From assembly GCA_963730585.1 (NCBI GenBank), contig CAVSSL010000010.1, forward strand, positions 186,001 through 250,000: DNA of 64,000 nucleotides, read 5' to 3'. Each line of letters opens with the position of its first letter. Positions within the stretch are counted from its first letter, which is position 1. Under the pieces are notes generated by a model, which saw only the letters and a program-made list of their open reading frames with translations, was not told the origin of the DNA and searched no databases. Below are positions 1 to 7,899 of this stretch, one piece after another. A program made the position numbers and the translations under genes. Source of the DNA: Pedococcus_A sp963730585. Lineage in GTDB: Bacteria; Actinomycetota; Actinomycetes; Actinomycetales; Dermatophilaceae.

Positions 1-42
1 GGACCCGCCTCCGGCAACGGCAGCAAGGGCAAGTCCAGCTGA
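1..42 (+). CDS. 3' end of a truncated CDS
   Basis: Frame 1 is open from the first base to a TGA at 40-42 and encodes a Gly/Ser/Lys-rich tail (GPASGNGSKGKSS). A hairpin follows about 40 bases downstream, as expected after the end of a gene. Only 13 residues are visible, so no function can be given; a flexible C-terminal tail of the protein upstream of the window is the simplest reading. Confidence 0.35.
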   Translation, partial: GPASGNGSKGKSS

Positions 43-82
43 CCGCATGTCTGTTGAACAGCACTGCTGTTGAATGACCGGC

Positions 83-117
83 ACGGGGCCGGGCGCCACC
101 ACGGCGTCCGGCCCCGT
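83..117 (+). terminator. GC-rich hairpin, probable terminator
   Basis: A nearly perfect inverted repeat with 15-base arms (ACGGGGCCGGGCGCC and its complement with one mismatch) around a 5-base loop. It lies between the truncated gene at the left edge and the MauE-like gene. There is no long T-run, which is common for actinobacterial intrinsic terminators. Confidence 0.55.
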
Positions 118-161
118 CGCATCTCCCGTCACGGACGGCGCTGGGGGTAGGGTCTTGGCCC

Positions 162-710
162 ATGTCGGGTGAGCTCGCCGCGCCGTTCCTGGCGGCCTCC
201 GCGCTCCTCGTGGGGGCGGGGGTCCCGAAGCTCGGCGACCCGATGCCGCTCGTGCGGGCGCTGCGCTCCACCGGGCTGCCCGCGGGTCGGGCCCTGGTGC
301 GGGTCGTCGCCGCGGCGGAGGTGGCCCTGGGGCTGTGGGCCATCGCGCGCCCCGGAACCCTGAACGCCGCCCTCGTCTGCGCGGCATACCTCGTCTTCAC
401 CGGGTTCGTCGCCCTGGCGCTGAAACGGGGAGGGGTGCTGGGGTCCTGCGGCTGTTTCGGCAAGGCCGACACCCCACCCACCCGCAGCCACCTCGCGGTC
501 ACCGGCGGGCTCGCCGTGCTGGCGGGCGCGGTCGCCCTGGCGCCGGAGCGTGCCGCGTGGACCACCGAGGCGCCCGCGGCCCTGGTCGGCACGCTGGCCC
601 TCGCCGGTCTCATCACCTTCCTCGCCTGGCAGGCGCTGGCCGTCCTGCCCACCGTGACCCCGGCCGCCGTCCGCAGCACCGGTGCGCTGCCGAGCAACAG
701 AGAGGCATGA
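162..710 (+). CDS. MauE/DoxX-like membrane protein
   Basis: A 182-residue polytopic protein with about four hydrophobic segments (residues ~5-20, 45-62, 68-88, 110-125 and a last one ~140-160). A CGCFG motif at residues 96-100 on a loop is typical of the MauE family, which is related to DoxX/VKOR-like thiol-redox proteins. In methylotrophs MauE works with MauD to form the many disulfides of the methylamine dehydrogenase light chain. Here the next gene is MauD-like, 4 bases downstream, and a Cys-rich MauA-like protein is encoded three genes further, so a disulfide-forming or electron-relay role in the membrane is likely. Methylamine oxidation itself is not supported, because no large dehydrogenase subunit is present. 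Confidence 0.75.
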   Translation: MSGELAAPFLAASALLVGAGVPKLGDPMPLVRALRSTGLPAGRALVRVVAAAEVALGLWAIARPGTLNAALVCAAYLVFTGFVALALKRGGVLGSCGCFGKADTPPTRSHLAVTGGLAVLAGAVALAPERAAWTTEAPAALVGTLALAGLITFLAWQALAVLPTVTPAAVRSTGALPSNREA

Positions 711-714
711 GCCC

Positions 715-1581
715 ATGACTGCCATCGTGATCGCCGAGGGGGTGGCGATCGCCCTGCTCGGGGTACTCGTCCTCGGTCTGCTGCGCAGCCACGCGCTGAT
801 CCTCAAGGCCCTGCACGAGCTCGGCGCCGGGCTCGAGCTCGAGAAGGAGGCCGGGACCGGTGCCGCGCGCGGTGGCCAGGCCCCGGCCGGACCGGTGCAG
901 GTCGAGATCGAGAGCGGCGTGGTGGCCAACGACCGACCGGAGTCGAGCCGCGCCGCCGACGTCGTGGGCACCACCCTCGACGGCCGTGACCGCACCATCG
1001 GCGTCTCGGGCCCGGGACAGCGCACGCTCCTGGCGTTCCTGTCCAGCGGCTGCAGCGTCTGCCAGACCTTCTGGGACGAGTTCCGCGCCGGGGACGTCGA
1101 CGTGCCCGGCGACGCCCGCCTCGTCGTGGTGGCCAAGGGCCCCGAGGAGGAGAGCATCACGACCCTGCGCCGGCTCGCCGGCGACCGGCTCGAGGTCGTG
1201 CAGTCCGCGGGTGGCTGGACCGACTACGGCATCCCCGGCTCGCCGTACTTCGTCTTCGTCGAGGAGGGCGTCATCACCGGCGAGGGGTCCTCGACGACCT
1301 GGCCGCAGGTGCGCGACCTCATGAGCCAGGCGGTCGCCGACACGGCCGACGCCCGCGCCGCGGCCGGCCGCACCGGCCCCGGCCTGGTGGGCGACCTCTC
1401 CGAGCGCGGCGAGCACGACAACCTGCCGCGGATGGACCGCGAGCTGCTCGACTCCGGCATCCACCCCGGCCACCCGAGCCTCTACGAGTCGCCGGACACC
1501 GAGGACGGGGACGCGCACGACCACGACCACGACCACGACCACGAGCACGACCACCAGCACGTGCACCAGCACGAGCACTGA
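715..1581 (+). CDS. MauD-like membrane-anchored thioredoxin-fold protein
   Basis: A 288-residue protein with an N-terminal membrane anchor (residues ~3-23), an Ala/Gly/Glu-rich linker and a TlpA/MauD-type thioredoxin fold with redox motif CSVC at residues 113-116 inside SSGCSVCQTFW. The C-terminus carries a striking Asp/His then His/Glu/Gln tail of more than 20 residues that probably binds metal. The ATG at 715 is preceded by an AGAGAGGC ribosome site and gives a proper signal anchor; an in-frame upstream start would only add charged residues. It should act outside the membrane as an oxidant or isomerase for the Cys-rich protein encoded downstream, with MauE as its membrane partner. Confidence 0.7.
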   Translation: MTAIVIAEGVAIALLGVLVLGLLRSHALILKALHELGAGLELEKEAGTGAARGGQAPAGPVQVEIESGVVANDRPESSRAADVVGTTLDGRDRTIGVSGPGQRTLLAFLSSGCSVCQTFWDEFRAGDVDVPGDARLVVVAKGPEEESITTLRRLAGDRLEVVQSAGGWTDYGIPGSPYFVFVEEGVITGEGSSTTWPQVRDLMSQAVADTADARAAAGRTGPGLVGDLSERGEHDNLPRMDRELLDSGIHPGHPSLYESPDTEDGDAHDHDHDHDHEHDHQHVHQHEH

Positions 1582-1593
1582 GCCACCCCAGCC

Positions 1594-1674
1594 ATGGACG
1601 CCACCCGCCTCGCCCTCGTCATCGGACTCCCGATGGCGGTGGTGGCCGCGGTGCGGGCGACCTGGTCTCCTTGA
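1594..1674 (+). CDS. possible 26-residue membrane peptide
   Basis: A short ORF between the MauD-like gene and the next membrane protein. It encodes a hydrophobic stretch (LALVIGLPMAVVAAV) flanked by charged residues, the profile of a single-pass peptide. It has no good ribosome site and no family is recognised. It is in the same frame as the following gene but separated from it by a stop, so it could also be a detached former N-terminus. Low confidence that it is expressed. Confidence 0.2.
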   Translation: MDATRLALVIGLPMAVVAAVRATWSP

Positions 1675-1683
1675 GGCGAGTCG

Positions 1684-2283
1684 ATGCTCTCGAGCATCAG
1701 CCCGCTCGGTGAGCGGGCACGCGCCTCCCGCTGGTGGGTGACCACCACGGCATACGTCCTGGGGTCCCTCGTCGGTGGCCTGGCGCTCGGCGGCCTGTTC
1801 GGCCTGCTCGGCTCCGCGCTGCCCACGCCGTGGCGCTCGTCGCCGTGGGCCCTCGGCCTCGTGGCGGTGCTGCTGCTGGTCGGCCTGGCGCTCGACCTGC
1901 GCGTCGGCGGCCTCGCGCTGCCGTCGTGGCGGCGACAGGTCGACGAGCAGTGGCTGACCCGCTACCGCGGCTGGGTCTACGGGGTCGGCTTCGGTGCCCA
2001 GCTCGGCTTCGGCCTGGTCACCATCATCACGAGCTCCACGACGTATGCCGTGGTGCTGCTCGCGCTGCTGTCCGGCTCCCCGGCGGCCGGGCTGCTCATC
2101 GGGGGCGTCTTCGGGCTGGTGCGGGCCATGCCCTCGGTGCTCATGGCCGGGGTGCGGGACCGCGCGGCACTGCACAGAATCTTCAGCACGGTCGAAAAGT
2201 GGGCAAAACCGGCGGAGGCCATCGCTAGGGTGGCACTGGCTGCAGGAGCGGTGGCGCTGGGCGTCGCCGCAGTGGGGAGTTGA
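1684..2283 (+). CDS. membrane protein of the Mau-like cluster
   Basis: A 199-residue protein with about five hydrophobic segments, including Gly-rich helices around residues 24-45, 59-72, 95-112, 117-137 and 175-195. The layout resembles small CcdA/DsbD-like transporters or cytochrome-biogenesis membrane proteins, but the paired helix cysteines of CcdA are missing, so the family is not certain. It sits directly after the MauD-like gene and its stop overlaps the next start (TGATG), implying one transcript. A role in supporting export or redox maturation of the downstream Cys-rich protein is inferred from position only. Confidence 0.6.
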   Translation: MLSSISPLGERARASRWWVTTTAYVLGSLVGGLALGGLFGLLGSALPTPWRSSPWALGLVAVLLLVGLALDLRVGGLALPSWRRQVDEQWLTRYRGWVYGVGFGAQLGFGLVTIITSSTTYAVVLLALLSGSPAAGLLIGGVFGLVRAMPSVLMAGVRDRAALHRIFSTVEKWAKPAEAIARVALAAGAVALGVAAVGS

Positions 2284-2828
2284 TGGCAGTGGAGAAGTAC
2301 GGGCTCAGGTGCCAGGCGCCGCGGGGGTGGCGGATGTCGATCGACCGGAAGGCGACGCTGGCCGCGGCTGTTCCCCACGGGATCTCGCCGCAGATGCGCG
2401 GCCGGGCCCTCGAGCGGGTGGAGCCCAACGGCGAGGTGATGCGCCCGATCCTGCACGCGTGCACCATCGACCTGCCGAGCGGCCGCGGCGACTTCGGCAG
2501 CGGCGTCGTCGACCTGCTCGGCTCCGAGGACGTCTTCATCTCGCTGGTGGAGTTCGGCTCCGAGGTCGCCGACCAGGGCCTCTTCGCCGACCAGGGGGTG
2601 CCGCGGCTGGCGCCCTCGCAGTTCGGCCCGAACCGGCTCCAGCGGCCGCTGCCCGGGCGCAGCGCCTCGCAGCACTTCTTCAGCGTCGGCGGCCGGGCGT
2701 TCTGCCTCTTCACCGTCATCGGCAGCCACTCGCGGCGGATGGCCACCGTGCCCCGGGCCGCCGAGGTGGTGCGCGGGCTGCACGTCACCGACCGGCAGAC
2801 GATGGTCCGACGAGGGGAGATGTCATGA
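2283..2828 (+). CDS. conserved hypothetical protein of the Mau-like cluster
   Basis: A soluble protein of 181 residues with no signal peptide or membrane segment and no motif I recognise. ATG at 2283 overlaps the previous stop; a TTG one codon earlier is possible. Its own stop overlaps the start of the LGFP protein (ATGA), so it is translationally coupled to both neighbours. Such tight coupling suggests that it serves the secreted Cys-rich product, for example as a cytosolic chaperone or assembly factor, but nothing in the sequence proves that. Confidence 0.6.
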   Translation: MAVEKYGLRCQAPRGWRMSIDRKATLAAAVPHGISPQMRGRALERVEPNGEVMRPILHACTIDLPSGRGDFGSGVVDLLGSEDVFISLVEFGSEVADQGLFADQGVPRLAPSQFGPNRLQRPLPGRSASQHFFSVGGRAFCLFTVIGSHSRRMATVPRAAEVVRGLHVTDRQTMVRRGEMS

Positions 2829-4384
2829 GCGGCACGCTGGAGCAGATCACCAGCGGGGAGCGACGCGGTCTCGTCGGGCTGGTGACCCGGGTCTCCGAGC
2901 GGTTCGGGCCGGTGGGGCGGCGCGGCTTCTTCGTCGGCGCCGCCGTCGCCGGGTCGGCGCTGGCCACGGACCCCAAGGCCTACGCGCTGAGGCCGCAGAC
3001 GGCATACAGCACCATCTGCGGACCGGGCAACACGGCCTCGAGCGGGTGGACCGTCTTCTGCAGCACCATCAACAAGGGCGTGAACTCGTGCCCGCCCGGC
3101 AGCTTCGCGGCCGGCTGGTGGAAGGCCGCCGACTCGTCGTGGTGCGGCGGCGGCTACCGCTACATCGTCGACTGCAACGCCTCGTGCTCGAAGTGCACCT
3201 CGGGCTGCAGCGGCGACCACATCTGCGACAAGGGCTGCTGGAACTGCAGCTGCGGCACCGGGTCGACGGCCACCTGCGACCAGCGGCGCATCTGCTGCAA
3301 CGCGTTCCGCTACGGCCAGTGCAACACCCAGGTGAAGTGCAGCGGCGGCGTGCACTGCCGGGTGGTCAGCTGCGTGCCGCCGTACAAGTGGGCGAACTGC
3401 ACGACGACCTCGCTGCGCGACGACCGCACGGCCGAGCACAGCGCCCCGAGCCTGCCGAAGTGGGGCCCGATCTCCGCGCGCTACAGGGCGATGGGCGAGC
3501 AGGGCTCGTTCCTCAAGGCCTCGACCGGGCCGGTCCGCTCGGTCGGGGACGGCAAGGGCACCTACGTGCGCTACCAGGGCGGGGCGATCTACTCGACCAG
3601 CGCCCACGGCAGCCGGGCGATGAGCAACTGGGTGCTGCAGAAGTGGAACGCGGAGGGCGGCCCGCGCGGCCACCTCGGCTACCCGACCTCCGAGAAGATC
3701 GGCACCCGCGACAGCGGCTGGATCCACCTCTTCCAGAAGGGCGCCATCACCGACAGCGCCTCGACGACGACGCAGGCCGTCTGGGGCATCCGCTACGACG
3801 TGTGGAAGCGGGAAGGTCGCGAGGGCGGCCGCCTCGGCTACCCGGTCGGCCCGCGCACCGACCTCGGCAACGGGGCGTGGATCCAGCTGTTCCAGAAGGG
3901 TGCCATCACCGACAGCACCGCCACGACCACGCAGTCGGTCTGGGGTGTGCGGTGGGACGTGTGGAAGCGCGAGGGCCGCGAGAAGGGCACCCTCGGCTAC
4001 CCCAAGGGAGCGTTGACGAGCACGACCAACGGCTGGATCCAGCTGTTCCAGAAGGGTGCGATCACCGACAGCACCGCCACCACGACGCAGGCGGTCCACG
4101 GCGCGATGTGGACCGGCTGGGTGGCCGCCGGGCGCGAGAACGGCGTGCTCGGGTACCCCACCGGCCCGGTCCGGTCAGCCAGCCGCGGCAGCTACCAGAC
4201 CTTCAAGACCGGAGAGCTCTGGCGCCTGGGGTCGGGCGCTGCGCGCCGGGTCTACGGCGGCGTGCTCGCGGAGTGGAAGGCCGCCGGCGGCGCCACCGGG
4301 AAGTACGGCTACCCGCTCACCGACACGGTCTCGTCGAACGGCCGCCTCACCTGCCAGTTCGAGGGCGGCACCATCACGGCCTGA
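2825..4384 (+). CDS. Tat-exported Cys-rich MauA-like protein with LGFP repeats
   Basis: A 519-residue protein in three parts. Residues ~30-48 hold a twin-arginine signal (GRRGFFVG, then a short hydrophobic stretch). Residues ~60-195 hold 20 cysteines; the spacing around NSCPPGSFAAGWWK resembles the methylamine dehydrogenase light chain (MauA), whose six disulfides need MauD/MauE. A second Trp suited to a TTQ cofactor is not obvious at the expected site (ICCNAF instead of IIWCFG), so catalysis is doubtful. Residues ~225-519 carry five LGFP-type repeats (LGYPTSEK, LGYPVGPR, LGYPKGAL, LGYPTGPV, YGYPLTDT), which bind cell-wall polymers. Likely a wall-attached, heavily disulfide-bonded protein folded by the upstream MauD/E-like proteins. 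Confidence 0.75.
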   Translation: MSGTLEQITSGERRGLVGLVTRVSERFGPVGRRGFFVGAAVAGSALATDPKAYALRPQTAYSTICGPGNTASSGWTVFCSTINKGVNSCPPGSFAAGWWKAADSSWCGGGYRYIVDCNASCSKCTSGCSGDHICDKGCWNCSCGTGSTATCDQRRICCNAFRYGQCNTQVKCSGGVHCRVVSCVPPYKWANCTTTSLRDDRTAEHSAPSLPKWGPISARYRAMGEQGSFLKASTGPVRSVGDGKGTYVRYQGGAIYSTSAHGSRAMSNWVLQKWNAEGGPRGHLGYPTSEKIGTRDSGWIHLFQKGAITDSASTTTQAVWGIRYDVWKREGREGGRLGYPVGPRTDLGNGAWIQLFQKGAITDSTATTTQSVWGVRWDVWKREGREKGTLGYPKGALTSTTNGWIQLFQKGAITDSTATTTQAVHGAMWTGWVAAGRENGVLGYPTGPVRSASRGSYQTFKTGELWRLGSGAARRVYGGVLAEWKAAGGATGKYGYPLTDTVSSNGRLTCQFEGGTITA

Positions 4385-4395
4385 GAGGAGCTCGC

Positions 4396-4764
4396 ATGAC
4401 AGTCACCCGGTTCCAGGACCTGCCGCTCGCCGACCGCGAGCGCGAGTGGGATGGCGACGCCGCCGAGCGCAGGGTGCGCGAGTGGGCGGGCGCCGAGGAC
4501 GGCCCCAACGCGAAGTACCGCGACGCGCACGTCTGGTACGACGGCGACAGGGACGACAACTTCACCGCCTACAAGCTGCTCATCGCCGATGTCATCGACG
4601 GGAAGCTCAAGGCCGTGCCTCGCGGGGTGATGGCCGCCGGCAACGTGATGCAGGGGTCCCGTGGCGGGGTCGACCTGCCCCAGGGGGACATCGACCGCGT
4701 CAAGGGCCACCTCGCGAAGTACTACGCGAAGATGGGCGAGACCGCGCCGTGGGAGCGGGACTGA
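4396..4764 (+). CDS. small protein with a phage-like C-terminal domain
   Basis: A 122-residue soluble, acidic protein behind a good GAGAGGAG ribosome site, 11 bases after the LGFP gene. The C-terminal half (AYKLLIADVIDGKL, then RGVMAAGNVMQGSRGGVDLP and a final HLAKYYAKMGETAPWE) resembles a short module seen next to phage prohead protease or Mu-like structural proteins, where the pattern RGV.AAM..L.GARGG ... HL..HY....KEPP recurs. Here it stands alone with no phage genes nearby. Function unknown; it may be domesticated. Confidence 0.6.
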   Translation: MTVTRFQDLPLADREREWDGDAAERRVREWAGAEDGPNAKYRDAHVWYDGDRDDNFTAYKLLIADVIDGKLKAVPRGVMAAGNVMQGSRGGVDLPQGDIDRVKGHLAKYYAKMGETAPWERD

Positions 4765-4890
4765 CGCCGGACCGAAGCCTGTGACCGTCGCGGTGGCGGC
4801 CGCCCCGGCGACGCGGTACGCCAATCTGCGGTGGCGAGCCCTCCGGATCTGTGCCCGAATAGGAGCCACCCCGATCCGGACGGAGGAACC

Positions 4891-5310
4891 ATGACCGTAG
4901 TGAGCGAGATGCTCCGGACGCACCCCAAGGGCGTCGGCGAGCTGGACGAGTCGGTGCTGAAGAACTGCATCCTGGCTTGCCTGGAGTGCGTGTACTCGTG
5001 CACCGCCTGCGCCGACGCCTGCCTCTCCGAGGACATGGTCGCCGACCTGCGCGACTGCATCCAGAAGAACCTCGACTGCGCCGACGTGTGCGACGCGACG
5101 GCCAAGGTGCTCTCGCGGCACCCGGGTGCGACGTCCAACGAGCTGCTCATCTCGCTCCTGCAGGCCTGCCGGGCCATGTGCCACGCCTGCGCGGTCGAGT
5201 GCGAGCAGCACGCCGACATGCACCTGCACTGCGAGGTCTGTGCCAAGACCTGCCGCCGCTGCGTCGACGCCTGTGACGAGCTCCTCGCCGCGCTCGAGCC
5301 AGTGGAGTAG
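4891..5310 (+). CDS. four-helix copper storage protein (Csp-like)
   Basis: A 139-residue protein with no signal peptide and a row of cysteines spaced three or four apart along predicted helices (CILACLECVYSCTACADAC; CIQKNLDCADVCD; CRAMCHACAVECEQH; CEVCAKTCRRCVDACDE). This is the pattern of the DUF326/Csp family, whose four-helix bundles bind many Cu(I) ions inside a Cys-lined core. Lack of a Tat signal makes it like cytosolic Csp3. ATG 4891 has a strong GGAGGA site 5 bases upstream. No copper regulator or exporter is adjacent. Confidence 0.85.
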   Translation: MTVVSEMLRTHPKGVGELDESVLKNCILACLECVYSCTACADACLSEDMVADLRDCIQKNLDCADVCDATAKVLSRHPGATSNELLISLLQACRAMCHACAVECEQHADMHLHCEVCAKTCRRCVDACDELLAALEPVE

Positions 5311-5417
5311 AGACTCCGACCGGGCGGCGACCTGGGGTCGCGAGGGCGACTCTCCGCCACGTCCTGTCTCCGCCAAACCTCTGTTCCGCGACGCCCGGCA
5401 GGAGCATGCTGGCCCCC

Positions 5418-5726
5418 ATGGCGATCTACGACGTGGTGCAGCACGGGCGCGGGCCCGGCCAGCGCGGGCCCTCCTTCGAGATCAGCGCCGCCAGCCCCGG
5501 GGAGGCGGTCATGCGCGCGCGGCGCGCCTTCGAGCTCACCTCGCCCCCCGGTCGGGACGACGGTGACCAGCTGTATGCCGTGTACCGCCACCGCCGCGTC
5601 CGTGGCCGTCGCCTCGTGGGCGTCTTCGGCGAGGGCGGTCACGGTGGGACCGCCGGGGTGCGCGAGCCGCGTCGGCCGTTGACGGACCCGCCGTCGCTGC
5701 GCGCCCGCCGCGACCTGCCCCGCTGA
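5418..5726 (+). CDS. hypothetical basic protein
   Basis: A 102-residue Arg-rich protein starting MAIYDVVQHGRGPG. An in-frame ATG at 5406 is only one base from the AGGAG motif and is an unlikely start; ATG 5418 is a compromise. No motif is recognised. Composition is like the genome average, so it is probably real but low-complexity in its C-terminal third. Confidence 0.5.
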   Translation: MAIYDVVQHGRGPGQRGPSFEISAASPGEAVMRARRAFELTSPPGRDDGDQLYAVYRHRRVRGRRLVGVFGEGGHGGTAGVREPRRPLTDPPSLRARRDLPR

Positions 5727-5920
5727 GGCTGGCCGGCGGCATACCGCTCTCGTCCTCCGACTTCCTGCGCCGTCGGTCCTTCGTTGACCGGTTCCTGCAC
5801 CAGTGACCCGTATGCGTCTGCTGTCGGACCCGGAACTCACCCAGCCCTCACCCTTCAGACGTAGGCGCGCGTCCTGCACCCGTCGATGGGCGCGACCGGC
5901 TCTGTGGCACACCATGAATC

Positions 5921-6430
5921 ATGGCCGGGCAGCAGTGGCGGCACAGAGTCGCCGTGGCGTCGGTCGTCGGTGGACTCGCGCTGGTGACCGTGACGTTCCT
6001 CGGGCTGTGGCGGTACGCCAACCACGACCGCCTCGAGGTGGTCGACCAGCCCGTGGTCGTCTACACCAGCAACGCCGCGTGCACGGTGATGCGGCAGACC
6101 GTGCACCGGCTCGCGCCATCGTCCGAGGCGTCGGTGCCACAACGGGTGAAGGCGATCCGCGCCCAGAACGAAGCGGTGGCGCTGATGCTGGAGCAGATCC
6201 GCCGGATCGGCCACGACCAGGTCAACAACGACCTGCCCATGCCGGGATGGCTGAGCGACTGGGAGTCCCTGGTGCGGGCACGTGAGGCGTATGCCGGCCA
6301 GCTGTCCAAGGCGAAGGCGGGCGCGCTGTCGCTCCGGGTCCCGATCGACGAGGAGGGTCAGAGCATCGTGACGCGGATGAACGACGTGGGTCTCGACTGC
6401 GCCGTTCCCGCCGAGCTGTTGAGCAACTGA
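5921..6430 (+). CDS. hypothetical membrane-anchored protein
   Basis: A 169-residue protein with one N-terminal membrane helix (residues ~10-30) and a mostly helical, exported-looking rest with two cysteines (near residues 49 and 161) that could pair outside the cell. No family recognised. It stands 50 bases before the hydrolase-cyclase gene, so the two may be co-transcribed and it might be a periplasmic input for the cyclase; that is inference. Confidence 0.55.
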   Translation: MAGQQWRHRVAVASVVGGLALVTVTFLGLWRYANHDRLEVVDQPVVVYTSNAACTVMRQTVHRLAPSSEASVPQRVKAIRAQNEAVALMLEQIRRIGHDQVNNDLPMPGWLSDWESLVRAREAYAGQLSKAKAGALSLRVPIDEEGQSIVTRMNDVGLDCAVPAELLSN

Positions 6431-6480
6431 GCCATGACGGAACTGGTGCCCGGCCGTGGTGGTCGTGGAGAGAAGGTCTG

Positions 6481-7830
6481 ATGATCCCGGAGACCCACTA
6501 CGCACAGTCCTCGGGGGCCGAGATCGCCTACCGGGTCGTCGGCGACGGCCCCCGGGACATCCTGTTCACCCTCGCCTTCGCCTCCCATCTCGACCTGCTC
6601 TGGGAAGCCCCCGAGTACGCAGAGGCGCTGGATCAGCTCTCTCGCCTGGGCCGGGTGATCGCCTACGACAAGCGGGGCACGGGTCTGTCCGATCGTGAGC
6701 TGGGCGACCTCTCGGCGCTGGACCGGTGCGACGACGTCATCGCTGTCATGGATGCCGCCGGCAGCAGGGAAGCCGTGCTGTTCGGGTGGATGGACAGCGG
6801 TGTCATCAGCCTGCTCACCGCGGCGCTCCATCCGGAGCGCGTCACGGCAGTCATCGTCGGTGAGGTGATGGCGGTGGGGCACCCAGACGAAGGTCACCCC
6901 TACGGGGTGGACCCCGTCGCGCTGGAGGAGGCCATCAGTCTTCTGGAAGGTGGCGGTTGGGGGCGGGGGCTGCTGGCCACGATGATGCTCCCGCACATGG
7001 AGTTCACGGCTGAGAAGCTCGCGGCGATCGGCAGGGCGGAGAGCATGGCCGCCACCCCTCGTGCGGCCGCACGGCTCCTGCGCATGCACGCCGATTTCGA
7101 CCTGCGTCCTCACCTCGCACAGATCCACTGTCCGGTCCTGCTCCTGCACGAGGTGCACTTCCCGCTCGTGTCGACGGAGGGCATCACGTGGCTGGCAGAA
7201 CGCCTACCTCGAGCGACCCTCCGAGTCCTGGACGCCTCGCCCACACCGGGACCGAGTCTTCCGATCTCGACCCTCACCGAGGAGATCCAGGAGTTCCTGC
7301 TCGGGACCCGTGTCTCTCCACTGGGTGAGCGACGGGTCCTGTCACTGCTCGTCACCGACGTGGTGGGCTCGACGGCAGCCGCCGCAGCCGAGGGAGACCG
7401 CGCCTGGCGGCACGTGTTGGCGTCGCACCGGCGGTCAGTGCGGGAGTCACTCGTGCGCTTCGGCGGCACGGAGGTCAACACCGCGGGTGACGGTTTCCTC
7501 GCCAGTTTCACCCTGCCCTCCATGGCGCTGCGGTGCGCGGTCCAGGTAGTCGAGGGAGCCAAGGACCTCGGCATCGAAGTGAGGGCGGGAGTGCATGCCG
7601 GTGAGGTGACGCTCGAAGGAGATGACCTGGTGGGCCTCGCCGTGCACATCGCGGCGCGCGTGTCCGCTCAGGCCGGCCCCTCCGAGATCCTCCTCACCGA
7701 CACCGTCCGCTCGCTCCTCTCTGGTGCCGACTTCACCTGTGAGGACGTGGGGGAGCACGCCCTGAAAGGAGTACCCGGGCGATGGCGCCTGTTCCGCCTC
7801 ACCGAGATTCACGCCACACGCAGCGCGTGA
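6481..7830 (+). CDS. alpha/beta-hydrolase-fold protein fused to class III nucleotide cyclase
   Basis: A 449-residue cytosolic fusion. Residues ~1-270 have an alpha/beta-hydrolase fold (YDKRGTGLSDR, ALHPERV), and residues ~280-445 a class III cyclase domain with metal aspartates in LVTDVVGST and AGDGFLASF and the AARV catalytic segment. Such fusions make cAMP or cGMP and use the hydrolase fold as a sensor. Two oddities: the nucleophile elbow reads FGWMDSG instead of GxSxGG, so the Ser is Met and the usual catalytic His near residue 258 is also absent; and the adenine-selecting Lys before the second metal Asp is Asn (EVNTAGDG instead of VKTTGDG). The first domain is therefore likely a non-enzymatic sensor and nucleotide preference is uncertain. 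An AGAAGG site precedes the ATG. Confidence 0.85.
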   Translation: MIPETHYAQSSGAEIAYRVVGDGPRDILFTLAFASHLDLLWEAPEYAEALDQLSRLGRVIAYDKRGTGLSDRELGDLSALDRCDDVIAVMDAAGSREAVLFGWMDSGVISLLTAALHPERVTAVIVGEVMAVGHPDEGHPYGVDPVALEEAISLLEGGGWGRGLLATMMLPHMEFTAEKLAAIGRAESMAATPRAAARLLRMHADFDLRPHLAQIHCPVLLLHEVHFPLVSTEGITWLAERLPRATLRVLDASPTPGPSLPISTLTEEIQEFLLGTRVSPLGERRVLSLLVTDVVGSTAAAAAEGDRAWRHVLASHRRSVRESLVRFGGTEVNTAGDGFLASFTLPSMALRCAVQVVEGAKDLGIEVRAGVHAGEVTLEGDDLVGLAVHIAARVSAQAGPSEILLTDTVRSLLSGADFTCEDVGEHALKGVPGRWRLFRLTEIHATRSA

Positions 7831-7899
7831 CATGACTGAGACCCCGAAGCGGTGCCGGCCGAGCTCCTGCCCGACTGAGCCCGGCGGGAGAAAGCAGCG

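Noticed and set aside
3660..4350. LGFP coding repeats as DNA tandem repeats or a CRISPR array
   Set aside because: The periodicity is at protein level with diverged units; there are no short identical repeats with unique spacers. No CRISPR array is seen in the window.
162..4764. A true methylamine dehydrogenase (mau) operon
   Set aside because: No large subunit, amicyanin, mauG or other mau genes, and the second TTQ Trp is not evident.
4396..4764. Evidence for a prophage
   Set aside because: Only one short phage-like module; no integrase, terminase, capsid or att repeats nearby.
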